NCBI RefSeq assembly: GCF_020921035.1
Contig: NC_063160.1
Coordinates: 22,904,095 to 22,968,094 of the forward strand
From: Rhodamnia argentea
Lineage: Eukaryota > Streptophyta > Magnoliopsida > Myrtales > Myrtaceae
DNA length: 64,000 nt
Direction: 5' to 3'
Part shown: piece by piece, positions 1 through 13,400 of the stretch
Position numbering within the stretch: the first letter of the stretch is position 1
Layout: every line of letters begins with the position of its first letter
Translations under genes and position numbers: made by a program
The notes under the pieces: generated by a model
What the model was told of the DNA's origin: nothing
The model's input: only the letters and a program-made list of their open reading frames with translations
Databases searched by the model: none

Positions 1-216
1 AATAAATGCAGAAGGACGAGGAAATCTAGTTATCATATCAACTCTGAAATGATCAATTTTCTAACTCATAATCTCTGGAGAACCAAAGGAGACAAGAATC
101 TTATATAAATGCGGCCTCTTTTTGTGGTAAATGAAATGCTCTATGTGAGTTATGCAGCGTCCACTTGTGGCAGTTTTGCTTATTAGATACAAAACACCAT
201 ACATATTTTTTTGTAG

Positions 217-3200
217 CCTGGTCTTTTGAGAAGTCGCCAATACAACCTCTATTACCTTTGCTGGAGTTAATGCCGGAACAGTTGCAGCTAAGCTACCCTT
301 TCATCCTCAGTTTGATGGCAGGTTTGCATTGCTCCTTATTATTGGTATTTTTCCTACCCTTTTCCATGTAAAGCAGAAAATGTTTCTGGTTTATTTTCTC
401 ACTTCTTTATAGTATACCATGCTACTGACTTGTGGAGGCTGATAATATAGAAATCTACAGTTGAGGTCTAGAGAACGTAAGTAGAGAGCAAAATCTTACT
501 GAAGAAACTTTTGGGACATGTCACCTCCTTAAGCCAAGAAGCAAGGGGCAAAATTTGATGCGTAGCTGCAGTTACATCATCATGTTTGATATAGCGACCG
601 CTTACCAATCTTAGATGAGCACCGTATTAATTGTTTATCGAAAGCCTCTAGAAATGTTTGCTTTCCGACTAATTGAAAGCAAGGTTTATTGAGAGTTCGA
701 CTTCAAAAACTACTGAATTGCTGAGGATAGCCTAGGCATGGCTGCCTGTGAATGCCATGGATACTGCAGTTGCGTATTCGGCAAACCTTTCCATTCAGCT
801 TCTCTCTCTCCTAACTGTTTTTCTTTTACAGCGTACATTAATTTCTGTTGCTACAATTACAGGCGACCCCCATAACCTCTGTTTCATAGTTTTGGAATGG
901 GTTCCCCATTTTTAGAAACACCTAATTTCTTGCTGATGGTAAAAAGGGGGAAAAGGCTGCTGTATAAATGTGTTGGGGTGGTGATATTGCTTAAGTGCTT
1001 CTGACGCGTGTCTATAGTTTGGGCACACTGCTAGTTAGTACCATACATATCCGGCTGCAGTCATGCTGTAATTTTCTCCACTTATTCCATTACATTTCTT
1101 GCAAATATAAGGTGATCCTTCGAAGACGTTCAAGGCTAGCACAGAAAAAGGGCTTCCTCCACAGCAAACAGTTGGAGAGCTATCAATGGACTTATTGACC
1201 ATGACGTATTGCATACCTGTAAGCTAACATAATGAGTAGAATTGTTCCCAATTACATTTTCTTTAGACACGACCAACAACCTAGACTTGCGATATGTATC
1301 TCCACTGTAATTTTTTGCTTGGAAAAAGATTTATGGAAAAATTTGCAGGTTCTTGCTGATATTCTCCCAAAAGAAACACTTCTGTGGAAGCTTCAGATGC
1401 TTAAATCGGCTTCGGCATATACAAATTCACGCATTCATGCTGTCAGGGCAGAGACTCTACTTCTTACAAGGTCCTTATTTTATCCCTTTTGTCAGGTTTC
1501 ATACAATTAGATGCTGGGAGATCGGAGTATATGATGGTTATGTAGATTTTGGTCAGGCAGATAGCCTAGCCAATCTTATTGAGGCTTTCCCTTCATTTGT
1601 TTGTGCCCAAGAGATCCCCCAAAGGGCGTGTCTAACTACCTCATAGATAAAGCATCCACAAGACACTGAATTAGCCTAGAAATGGATGCATCTTTTTGCT
1701 ATCTCTCATGACCTTTCGGTCCCCGGTTTCACTAGAAAATTGGAAGGTCACAAAACGCCCTCTACAGTTGCAAATGTGGAAGGGTGCTAAAGCAGGACCT
1801 GTGACTATAAAAAATGACTGCTCGAAGACATTGAGTTTCACAAGTCCTTTAGTAAAGCAAACTAAATGGATTCTCTCACATGTTTGTGAGACTTATATGA
1901 AAAATTACTAGCACGTATGTATAATCAAGTTAATCAAGTAAGATCTGCATCTTCTGATGAGCAGCATAAACATATTTGCATTGATGAGCGATTCACTTGG
2001 GCCAGAAATGCGAAAAAAAAAGGCTGGTAATAGAGTTTTTAAGGTATATGGACGAGCCCGTCGACATGTCAAAGACATAACTCATTTTCTTGTGTTCAGA
2101 TATTAGCTAGTAGAAACAGGCAATGCAGTTGAACTACTAGCGTAGTGGATCTTGTCCCAATATCTTTGGCAGAGTCTAAGGCTACAGCCTCATTTGGAAG
2201 AACTTCCTTGAGTTTTCCTTCTACTAAAGGTTAAATGATTGTCTACATTCAACTGCATAGGGGATTTGATAAAATGCATAGAACACTGGCTAGTGACTAC
2301 GCCATCGCTACAACGGATATGTCCACTATTCAGCGGAATGTCATTGTAATCGTTTATTTTCTTTGCCCGAACCAACTTGATTTTGTGAGCAGCATGATGT
2401 TCACATCTCCTTTCTATTTTTCATCATTGGGTGATCTATCTGCTAATGAGATGCTTGGTGTCTGTTAAACTTTTTCAACCTTCCTTTCAACATTTATTTC
2501 TGAAGCTATACAAAGTTCTTATTCAAAGTTGTGATCTTCATGTATTTCTGTGAAGCAATAGACTAACTTTAATTGGGATTTGTGATTCTAGTGGGAGGGA
2601 TCAGCTATTGACGAGTCAAGCAAAGGGTGCTAGACTAGACGATGCACTGCAAAGAAGTAATCTCCGTAAGTTTGATGGCTGTGGTCATTTCCTTTTCTTG
2701 GTAGGTTTCTCTCTTTCCAGGAGTTAGAATTATGCATGAACTACTATCTCATATATGTCCTGCGATTTCAATAGAACGGAGAAGAATAATCACCCTAGGA
2801 AAGAACCAAACAAGTTTTAGTGTCACCACCATCCTTTCTAGCTTGGTTTGCCATATGCAGTGAAATGTCTAATAAAAACAATTTAGAAACTTGCTGCTAG
2901 TCTGGAGTGCTCTTCTTGCTAGTCGTGAGTACTCTTCTTCCTGGATGACTATTCGTCTTTTGAATTTCCACTATCTCAGATCAGAGTATTGTGTTCTCCC
3001 TTGGTGAAATTTGCAGAGCCATTAAAATATTAAAAGTACCTCTTTGATTGATATTTCAGATACATATCAAGAGATAATCATGCCACGTCCATTCTGCTAA
3101 TTAGTAAATCTGTTAATGCTAGCTTTACTCTCCTCTTTAATGATCATCGTTTATATATACACCTGACACAATCAAAATTGTTCAGAGATATTCTTTGTTG

Positions 3201-5875
3201 CTAATTGTTAACTCTTGGTGAAAAATTATCAGTACTTTCTTTACAATTAATAACCATGGCTATCGACTCTATTACATGAAAATATGTTCCACCACAACGG
3301 CATACTACTTTTATTGTAATCGATGTTTCTCTGTCGGATGAATGATGTCACTGGAGAATCATATTCACGAGACTGTATACCCTTCTAATCCATGCACTTA
3401 AAAAAAATGATGATATTGAATAACATTCTGCTTTTTTGCGGCTGATACAGGTTTAGCTTTGTTTGATGAGAGGTAGTGTCATTTTACTCTTTGTTCTTTG
3501 CATGCAGGAAAATGATTTCGATTTGGTTACAATTATTAAGGGCACTAGCTTCTACCGTCGTGGAAAAAGTCTCGACTATGTTTCAGACTACCTACCACCA
3601 ACCCCTTCTGAATATAAGAAACTATATGAATCAAACAGGTAAAGTTTTTTGTCAGAATTTGTCTAGGGGTAAAAGAAGATGGCTGTTTAATCTAGCATTT
3701 GGTCAGCTAGTGACTTTATGGCATGATCATTCTGGTATGCACTCATACAGTATTTTACTGGTTCAATGAAATGAGCTCACAAAAGAAAATGTATGTTGTA
3801 TAGTTAAAAAAAAAAAATTGTTTGACTAGGTTGTTTGCATAGCAAGATACTCGTGTCCTTTTAAAAGAGTTCCTGCTTCAGATTAGTTTTCAATATGTAG
3901 ACTATCCTTACCTGACAACTTGCATAATCTTAGATGGTTTGATGAGATAACTGAACCAGTGGTGCTATCAACTTTAGAGAATGGGAGAATTGTTAGAAGT
4001 CTGGATGGGATTCCAACGGAGGGACCAGTTCTCTATGTTGGCTATCACATGTTATTGGGGATTGAACCAGCTCTTATTGTTATCCGATTTTTGAACGAGA
4101 GGAACATACTTTTACGAGGAGTAGCACATCCTATGTTCTTTGAGAAATATAGAAAAGGAAAAATGCTGGAGCTGGAGCCTTATGACAGTTTCCGGATGAT
4201 GGGTGCCGTACCTGTTTCAGGGACCAATCTGTTCAAACTTCTTTCGTCAAAATCCCATGTCTTGCTCTATCCAGGAGGGATGCGTGAGGCACTTCATCGT
4301 AAGGTACTAGTGCTGCAACCTCAAATGTACGGCAAGTGTATAATGGGTGAAATAACCTGAAATTGGATCAAACGAAGTCGTGCCTTCTGTTAATTAATAA
4401 TCATGCATTACTGACAGTTTTCAGTCACCCCTCGCACCATTACACCTCATACGTAGTTCCGTTACCATATCTCACCATCTAAAATGTCCAACGTACATAA
4501 TATTTATGTTATCTTACTCTAGCAAAGATAAAAGCCGCCCTTACATCAAAACTCGAAGTAATGTTGCATCTAATTGCCAGGGTGAAGAATACAAGCTATT
4601 TTGGCCGGAGCAGTCTGAGTTTGTCAGGATGGCAGTCAGATTTGGAGCTAAAATAGTGCCTTTTGGTACTGTTGGAGAAGATGACCTTGGTGAAGTAAGT
4701 CCTCTGTGAGCTCTTGTGGAGCTTTGTTCTCCCATCACTGTATATTAGAGAAGTATCGAATTGTTAACAGAATGTTCTTGCTTCTCTTTTTTCAATGCTT
4801 GTGTGTTTTGCTGTTCGAGTTTGTCTTTTGACTCGAAAATGAAGGAAACAGGTACACGTAGAGCTGGATGCTCTTATTTTTCTTGCATGCAATGATTTTT
4901 GCTGGTAACTGGCGTGATTTCATCTGAAAATCTTTGACTAATTTGATGGAGATGTCAGAACTTGTTGGAAAGCTTTCAACAGGAGAGCATCGACTGAAAT
5001 TCGCTTTCACATACTTTCGTATTATCCTCAAGCGCAGATGCATTCTGTCTCCTAAAAAGTAAAAAATTGGATCTTAACCCGTTAATTGCATTAAGGCAGA
5101 CAGAGAACTTTTTTCAATCCACTGAACATCACATCGGCATTTGTTCATAAGTCCAATTCTGATACTTCATGTGCACATGATTTGACCGTGTAACCGCCTG
5201 ATGTTCTTTAGTCAATGTCTACATGGTTGTTTACTCTAAATTTCTTACGTGGAAGGTCTTTTTCGATTATGATGACCAAATGAAAATCCCATATTGGAGG
5301 AAATTTATTCGAGAAGTGACAGAAGAATTTGCAAAAGTGAGGTATGAAAGTCCAGCGGTTTCCAATTCTTTTTCTTGTGAAGTTACCCAGAGTCCCAATT
5401 TTCCTGTCCACGTGTGATGAACAAATATCTTTTGCGCTACTATGGTACGACAGGACCAACGCAACTGGAGAGGTAGCCAATCAAGACGTGCACATGCCTC
5501 TGATTCGGCCAAAAATTCCTGGGCGCTTCTATTATTGTTTTGGAACACCCTTTGAAACAGCAGGTATTTACATTGCTGCAATCTATTTTCCGATCCCCCA
5601 TATTCTCATAGCTTAATTCTTGAAATTAGCTTCCCGCATCAAGCTGTCATTGCTACATATTTTCGTGTTTGTATATTCATGAAGGGAGGAAGCAGGAACT
5701 GAGAGACCGGGACAAATCCCATGAACTGTATTTACAAGTCAAGTCGGAGGTAGAGAGATGCATAGCGTACTTGAGAGAGAAACGAGAGAGCGATCCTTAT
5801 AGAAGCATATTCTCCCGATTGATGTACCGGACCCAACATGCTTCCGCATCTGAAATTCCAACATTCGATCTGTGA
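217..5875 (+). CDS. Phytyl ester synthase-like protein (PES1/PES2 family), 5' truncated by window edge
   Basis: Ten exons are in the window: 217-321, 1112-1218, 1349-1470, 2592-2700, 3508-3638, 3934-4303, 4581-4694, 5256-5341, 5454-5563 and 5685-5875. All have GT-AG borders and consistent phases, giving 480 in-frame codons before TGA. The order matches the Arabidopsis At1g54570/At3g26840 family, chloroplast enzymes that esterify phytol (and acylglycerols) with fatty acids during senescence. Visible parts are the end of an alpha/beta-hydrolase (SGRD for the acid and GCGHFLF for the histidine of the triad) and a DGAT-like acyltransferase (VGYHMLLG, AHPMFFEKY, LLYPGGMREALH, WPEQSEFVRMA). The exon with the nucleophile-serine motif should lie left of position 1. 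Exon lengths equal those of the downstream paralogue except 3934-4303, which is two codons shorter. No stop or frameshift was seen, so this half appears functional. Confidence 0.9.
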
Positions 5876-6480
5876 TTGGTGATATCATTGGAGAGAGGGA
5901 CCGTAGCGCTTGGATTTATTCCTGAGTAGCATAGGCCACACAGTTTGTCCTATACAGTGTGCGAGTTCGGTCGATTATTTCTTCTCGAAAGGAGAATTTG
6001 GACATTCCTGGAGAAAACACCGTCCAGGGAAGACGAATGGTGCTGCAAGAACGTCTTTTAACATTTTTTACATGGGGCATGTCCCTAAGCAGCAATGTCA
6101 TTATACGAGAATAAAGGTTTCTGAGATTTGGGATCTGTGACATTCCAAGACTGCTGCATTCGATGTTACTCAGGAGTCTCCCGGTCCGAAGAACAATTAT
6201 GGAAGGGGTTCTCTTCTTTGCTTCTTGCGGCTCTTTACTAAAATGTGTCAATTAACATTTATCTTGTAATATCAGAAGTAAAGAGCAGCTTTCATTACAG
6301 AACTGGTGAATGTAAATACCGATGTGCTTCTCTGTCCCGGCCCATCCATCCATTCGAAGTTGTGGCGTTTCTTCCTCTTTTCACGCGATTATCAAGTTCT
6401 GAAACCTACAGGATCAACCACTTCATGGAACAACGACCGCCGAAACGCAGAGATATAGCTGTTTCTTGGTGAAGGTACCG
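5876..6480 (+). other. 3' flank/UTR of the first PES-like gene
   Basis: No independent gene is seen here. A stretch around 6275-6316 (AACTGGTGAATGTAA) resembles 20422-20460 downstream of the second PES-like gene, so the tandem duplication included at least 400 bases beyond the stop codon. Confidence 0.5.
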
Positions 6481-6879
6481 TGACTTGCGCAGTTGCACCA
6501 ATGTGACGTATTTCGGATGCTGTGATTTTATCTAAGCCGTCGTATTGTCATAGTTTCGACTCCCGTAACCAAATTGCTACCCATAAACGTAAAAGAGTAA
6601 CTCTAGATGCAGTCGAGAATACAGTCTCTGTTGCCAAATTACTGCAATTGCATCATAAATTATGACTTCATGTAAATTACGATCCGCAGGATAAAATACA
6701 ACAATTTCTTGTTTTTGTATTAGCTTGGTCCAGATAGATGGTTAATGTATTTCAGGAGATAATTACCCAAAAAAGTCGTAGATTTACCGTTTTATGACTT
6801 TTTTAAGAAGAAATCCTTATTTCCAGATAGATGGTTAATGTGTTTTATGTGAACACCGGCTGATGTATTTCCAATTTCC

Positions 6880-7340
6880 TCTTTTTTTTTAGGTTTAATA
6901 CAAATTGGCTGGCTGGTTTATTTGGACCACGGCTGATGTGGTTAAATATGTTTTTTTATGCTATTCTTCTTCTTTTTAACTCTAGCCCGCGAGGGATGCC
7001 GCGGCTTGCCAACCATCGAATGAGTGCCGCAAAGCCTCCTCCAGATTTGGCAAAGGCAGCCTCGCTTGCAGCCGGCAAGGCTAACCTCGCCATTGCCTTG
7101 CTGACCGCAGGGGAGGCCGCCTTTGCAGGCTCGCGGACAGCGAGGCTCAGAGTGATGCCATTACCTCCTCGCCGAGGCCACCGTACCCAAATCTAGGCAA
7201 GGGCCACGATCCTTGCCAATGATGGACAAGGGCTTCGCGGCCCTCACCCAGTGGGTGGAAAAAATATAAAAGGAAAGAAAAAAATAAGTGATATATAAAA
7301 AATTATGAAACTTAAAAATACTACCCATTTTTATGTCCGT
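6880..7340. repeat. GC-rich transposon-core relic
   Basis: A GC-rich block (about 6985-7240) with repeated words such as GGCAAGGCTAACC, CGAGGCC and CAAGGGCCACGATCC sits between AT-rich arms. The same words recur at 20850-20990 and 21610-21680, so this is a shared dispersed repeat rather than a gene. The open frame across it (6936-7196) is uninterrupted only because GC-rich DNA has few stops. Ends were not resolved. Confidence 0.5.
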
Positions 7341-8150
7341 CGTGCCACGTTTAAAGGCTAGTAATCATGTTGTCGAATTCTGATCAAATTAGCCGGAAGG
7401 ACTACATTGGCAAATCGTTAAAATGTTTGGATTTAAATTCAGCAAATCAAAATATTTAGGATTCCATTGACATACAAACAATAAATTTATGATTTCTTTC
7501 ATTTTGTTAATTTTCTCTATATTTTAGGTATCTCTATACTGCTCTTCCCTAATGCCAAATCTTTTATGGGTTCTTTCTCATACCCTAGGAAACACCGACA
7601 CTCTTCTAGAGTCTGCTTATCGTGTCGGACGCTCTTACACTCTTCGACATAACCTTTAGGGTTCCGGATATTTCTGATCTACACGTTCAACCAAGTGGCG
7701 AGTGGAAAGCATATCGAACCACGTCGGTGTTATAAACACGCCAGCAACAAGCGAGTCTAGTATTTGGACACGCACGGGGTCAATTTTAAACATTTTCAAT
7801 AAATTAGGGGTCAAATGTAAATTTATCAAAAATATATATACTTAAGTCATAACCCAACCAACCCAAAATTAATATATCCAATCAGGAAATAAAACTAATT
7901 GGGAATCCCTAAAATAAGAAGAAAAAGAATAAGAAACTCACAGATAATATTTTTATATATACATTATCATGTATATAAAAAGATACATTTAATATACAAT
8001 GTATCCCAACATACCGCAATTCTCTACTTTTTTAGAAATGATATGTCGGTGTGTCGTATTATATCGTGTCGTATTGTGTCATGTGTCACGTATCGGTTCT
8101 ACTTAAGTAATAGCAATACTATTGTTTAGGCTTCACACGTTTAGACACTT
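7341..8150. other. AT-rich intergenic sequence
   Basis: No gene is recognised. There is a degenerate GTGTCGTATT-type simple repeat around 8040-8095, and a motif ACCGACAC/GTCGGTGT recurring around 7590-7735 that suggests an old repeat fragment. Confidence 0.3.
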
Positions 8151-8760
8151 GGGTTTAGTAACGTTTCTATTTTTCTATTCTTAAAATTAATAGAAACCTG
8201 TTGGTGTACGCTAGCTAATTTTTTTTTCGAGAATAAATTTCCTGTTATCGGGAATAGAAACAAATTAAAAAAAGTAAATATTTTGTTCCCGAGAACAAAA
8301 AGAGAAACAATGTTATTTTAGAAAAACAAGCTCAGCGTAATTTAATACTCATTTTTGCGCTTACAAGTCTATTGCTGTCTTGCTCATCACCTCCGCCGCT
8401 AGTTGCGATCATTCGCCGATCTCCGCCGCCGATGCCGCTTGTCATGGCCTCCGGAAATCACCGTTGCAACCGGTTGTTGTCGATCTTGGCCACCACCGGC
8501 CAACGATCGGCGCTATAGCTCGCCGGTCCCCACCACTTCGACCGACATGTTTATAATTAAATAAAAAATTGAGAATAGAAATTTTTAGGGTCGTATCAAA
8601 TGCATTTTTGTTATTTTTCTGTTTCGATAATATAAATTTTATGCAGTTACTAAACACATTCTTTTGCTGAGAAATTATTCTTGAGAACAAAATTAAAAAA
8701 AAATCATTTCTGCTTAAAAATTATTCCCAAAACAGAAAAGTGACCATACGCTCCCCTAGT
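8150..8760. repeat. Possible non-autonomous element with GC-rich core
   Basis: A/T-rich arms with related words in opposite orientation (GGGAATAGAAACAAATT near 8250; AATTATTCCCAAAACAGAAAA near 8725) surround a GC-rich core at 8385-8545 (CCGCCG and GGCCACC words). This is the layout of a MITE, but exact termini and target duplications were not found. Confidence 0.3.
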
Positions 8761-8859
8761 AAATATTCTCACGATGATTAGTTACCATTGGTTAGGGGGC
8801 ATATTCATGTCTCATTTTTGTAGGTAACATATATGGCTGTACTTTTTTTTGGAGAAAAT

Positions 8860-9880
8860 ATTTTTAACCTAAATTGAAATACTTATGATAAATTTATTAA
8901 AAAAATTTCGATTACAAAAATCTCAAATCAGTACATTTGTAATAAATTTACCACAAACTATTTTTTTATCACAATATATTATAAGCTAGTACATATGTGG
9001 TAAATTCATCCATAAACTACTTTTTTGACCATCAAAAACCCCAAATTGGTACCAATATGATAAATTTATGGGTTAATACTACGGAAAGTCCTAAACTGGT
9101 ACACTTGTGATAAATTTATCCCAAACTATTTTTTTACCACAAAAAATTTCAAACTGGTACATGTATGACAGTTTAGGGTTTTTACGCTCTATTTTTCACT
9201 GGTGTATCAATTTAGAATTTTTCATAGTATTAATTTAATTTAACAAATGATAAATTTGTCACAAGTGTATCAAGTATGTGATTTTTCATAGTAAAAAAAA
9301 TTGTTTTAGAGTAAATTTGTCACGTACGTACCGGTTTATGATTTTTGATGGTAAAAAATATAGTTTGGGGTAAATTTATTACGGGTATATCAGATTGAGG
9401 TTTTTCGTAGTTCAAATAATAATTTGGGATAAATTTGTCAAATGTATACCGGTTTGAAATTTTTCGTGGTATTAATCCTAAACTTATCCAAACTAATTTT
9501 TTAACCATAAAAACCCACAAACCGAAATCCCCGTGACAAATTTACCATATGTTAGTTTTCATTAAATTGATTTAATACTACGAAAAACTCTAAAATGATA
9601 CACCCGCGACAAACATAGGGTAAAAATCCTAAATTGGTACATCCATCAATTGCCACATATCATTCAACTCAGCAATTTGACTTTAAAATTTAAAGAAAAC
9701 TAATAGAGGATAAATTTTGTCATAGGTGTACTAATTTAAATTTTTTATAGTAAAAAAATTAGTTTGATGTGAATTTGTCACAAGTATACCAATTTGAAAT
9801 TTTTTATGGATAAAAAAATAATTTGAGATAAATTTATTACATGTATACTATTTTGAGAGAGTTTTTTTTATGGTATTAAT
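8860..9880. repeat. Degenerate tandem/foldback repeat array (TGATAAATTTATC family)
   Basis: About one kilobase consists of diverged copies of a roughly 60-80 base unit reading GGTACACTTGTGATAAATTT..ACTATTTTTTTACCAC. Copies run in one orientation from about 8880 to 9180, in the reverse orientation (ATAAATTTGTCAC..GTATCA..TTTTTCATGG) to about 9480, and flip again further right. The block is non-coding. It is probably a fold-back transposon family or nested MITEs; copy boundaries cannot be fixed by eye. Confidence 0.6.
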
Positions 9881-10428
9881 CCTGAGTTTAATGGATTGAT
9901 TTGTGTCGAACCATAATCAACCTAGTCTGACCTACCCATTTGGTAGCCGTACTCTCAAGTGAATAACGATTGCGTGTTCTAAACGGTTGATTGAATATAC
10001 CAAACGATTGGGTGGGCTTTAATTGAATGTTAGCTATTGCCGACCTACTGATGTTATGACTTTTCTCCACATGCATACAATAATATTTGTAATATCTACG
10101 TGTAAATATATGGATCACATTTGCCCGTCTATATGATATAAAACGGCCTCGTTTTCCGGCTTCTAATAGATTGCTCCTTTGGACCCCCAAAAAAAAAAAA
10201 AAATAGATTGTGCCTTTTTTCTAATATAATTTTTGTCTTACTTCGTTTCGAGTCACGACAGTTGCAGCAGCATCGCCGGCGATGTCAATGTCCAATCATG
10301 AGCACTCCCGCCTTTTTAAATCTCTCGGAGTCCGCCAACGACAGATTTTCCAGCTTTCTTTTCATTTTATTTTTTTCATTTCACTGATTTGACCTTCCAG
10401 CCGTCGCTCTCTCCAGTCTCCGCCATCC
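9881..10428 (+). promoter_or_regulatory. Upstream region of the second PES-like gene
   Basis: This is the spacer between the repeat array and the ATG at 10429. The last 60 bases are pyrimidine-rich (CGTCGCTCTCTCCAGTCTCC), as in many plant 5' leaders. A TTTTTAAATC motif near 10312 is a weak TATA candidate about 115 bases before the ATG. A poly-A run lies at 10190-10203. Confidence 0.3.
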
Positions 10429-13400
10429 ATGGCAGCAACCGGAGCCTGCCTATTCCCTTCAGCCGGCTTCTCTCATGCTCTCCGTCGCCGGGGCCAAGCT
10501 TCAGCCGTGGCAAGCTCCGATCAGAATCCCAAACTCAGCTCATCGTTGACTAGCAGGTTCGCCGCTTCGAAGGAGCAAGCATCCTCCGCATTGACTGGAA
10601 CTACCATTCCTTCGTCGAGGCCGGTTAGCTTCGGAGAACATGGGAGGCGCTACGCGAAGAACGCGAGCGACCAGAGCTCGTCGACGCCGTTCATGGAGGA
10701 CGTGGAACTGGAGAGCGGACGCGAGAAGTTGAGGAAGTTCTTTGATGAGGCGAAGGATCTGGCCAGGTCGGACGGTGGACCGCCTCGCTGGTTCTCTCCT
10801 CTGGAGTGCGGCTCTCGCTTGGAGAAGTCGCCTCTGCTTCTCTATTTACCTGGTGAGTCCCATTCGTGGTTGACGTCGATAAATAATCAGCGTTCCTGGT
10901 CGTGAGATATATGGCCGTTCGATTTTGTTGCCTTCGGTGGTTCATCGTTGAAGTGATCGGTTTTCTTCCGTTACGAAGTTGTTGATCTGCAGCTTGGAGT
11001 CGGAGCCTTTTCCGCTTTTACGTTCGGACATCACCGTCAATCTAATCATAAGCTGTTGGGTTTTTCTTCTGAATTCGTCATGTTTCTGCGAGTCTTTTTC
11101 AATCTTGATCGGACTTTCGGTGCTTTCTATTCCCGACATGCTGTTTCTCAGGAATCGACGGCACCGGAGCTGGGCTTACTTCACATCACAAGAAGCTCGG
11201 AAAGTAAGCGTGTCTACTTTATCTCAATGATTCAATCTTCCAGTTTAGCACTGAATTTTCAGCATCTAATTTTGCCGAAATGCATTCATCGCCTCTACGC
11301 TTTTATTTATGCCAGCACTCAGGGTCATAGGCGCCCACCCGAACTTAATAAGGAAATGAAAGATGGAGAAGAACAATAGCAGTGTCTGGCAACATGGGGT
11401 AGCTAGCTTGTTTGTGAACATACAACCTCAAATCGCTTCCAGCTAGATCAGTTATCAAATAGCAGAGTTTGAAAATTTAGAATAGCCGTTATCAGATCAG
11501 ACGCAGCATGCCTACTGTTAAGATGCATCTGCTCTGGTTCATATTAGAGACATGATAAAGCTGCTTCACGAATCAATTTTCCTTTCTCATTCCTAATAAA
11601 TCTGATGAAAATTCGTTCACTCCCTGTTCACTGTAGAAAAAAAGGTGGTCAGTGCTGCATTTTGCATCTGGTTTATATGCTCCTCCTTCTCTCCTTAACT
11701 TGGATGAAGTGAGATGAGACACAGAGCCTGTGTTACCCTACGATTATCTGTGGGCTACTCGGGCTATTAATGACTCTGCAAACTGTTTCATGCAATAGAT
11801 GACCCACTTCACCGTTTAATGCGGCAGGAAATAGCTAACTACATGAATGTTTTCATGTATGAAGGATGTTTGACATTTGGTGCTTGCACATCCCAGTCAT
11901 GGATAGAACATCATTTCCAGGTCCTCTTTCTTACTCTCTCCATCTGCTTCACCAATTCTACATAGTAACAATCTGACGACAATGTCATTAGTAATCAACA
12001 TTGTGATGCTTTTAGCTCCATCACGTAGTAAAAGCATATCATTTTATATAGAGTTGTAAATAAACAATGCGAGGTTACAAAGATGCTTTCAATTCTCTTA
12101 TCTTAGTACCAGTCATATGAGTTGATAACTCTTAAATCCATTTACATGTCTCAGAGCTGGTGAAAATGGTTGAGAGAACAATAAAATCGGAGAACTACCG
12201 CTCCCCAAATAGACCTATATATCTTGTTGGAGAATCACTGGGAGGATGCCTTGCATTAGCTGTTGCAGCACGCAACCCGGACACTGATCTTGTATTAATC
12301 TTGGCCAACCCAGGTGAAGGAAAATTTCCAGTGAAGTTAAATAAATGGAGCAAGTATTGAAGTCACCAGTTTAGCTCGAACTTTCCCAAGTTATACCAAA
12401 TCATGACTTATGCTTCAAATGATTATCTTGCAAAAGATTTTTAATTTTTCGAAGCCGCCACTAATCTTTTTTGGTAGGTCGATTAGAAACCTAAGTACAT
12501 TAGTGGGACAACTAGATTACTTTTAGGAACCTGAGATTTTAAGTTTGGGACTTGGTTACATTAATTTTTCAATTAATGCCCTTTCGATACCAATTTCATG
12601 AAAAATATTCAATTTGGCAATTTTGATGAATTCTGACTTAGAGTTCAAACGTGCATTTTTTGGATTTTCTTTTATGAATTTTTAATCTCCGGAATATCAA
12701 ATAAGACAAGAAGCTTGCGTACATACAGCCTTTTCTTGTGGTAAATGAAATTCTCTCTCTGAGTTTTGCAGCATCCACATTGAATTTTGTTGGATTAAGG
12801 CTTAACTTCAGTTAGAAACTCTTTCAGTTGTGGCAGCTTTGCTTATTAAAGATGAAACATCATTCATTTTTTTTTTTCGCAGCGACGTCTTTTGACAAAT
12901 CGCAAACACAAGCTCTATTACCTTTCCTGGATTTAATGCCAGAACAATTGCAGCTAAGCTATCCTTTCATCCTGAGTTTGATGGCAGGTTTGATTTGCTC
13001 CTTATTATTTGGTTTTTCCTACATTTCCTACACTGCTTCATGAAATGCAGAAAACCTTTCAGGTTTGTTCTTTACCATCTCTTATAGCATACTAGCCTAC
13101 TGACTTATAGGAGGCTGATGATATATTAATCTACGATTGAGGTCTAGAGAATTCAAGAAGAGAGAAGAATCTTACTGAAGAAACTTTTGAGACATGCCAC
13201 CTTCTGGAACGAAGAAGCTAGGGGCAAAGTTTGATGCCTGGCTGCAATTACATCAGCATGAGCGATATAGTGATTGCTTACTAATCTCAGACAAGCACTG
13301 TGTTGAATGTTTATTGAAAACCTCTGGCATGTTTGCATTCCTAAGTGAAAGTTAGTGTTATTGGAGATTTTCACTTCAGAAACGACTGAATGACTAAGGA

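Noticed and set aside
6936..7196. Possible Ala-rich small protein
   Set aside because: Lies in a GC-rich repeat core also present elsewhere in the window; openness follows from base composition.
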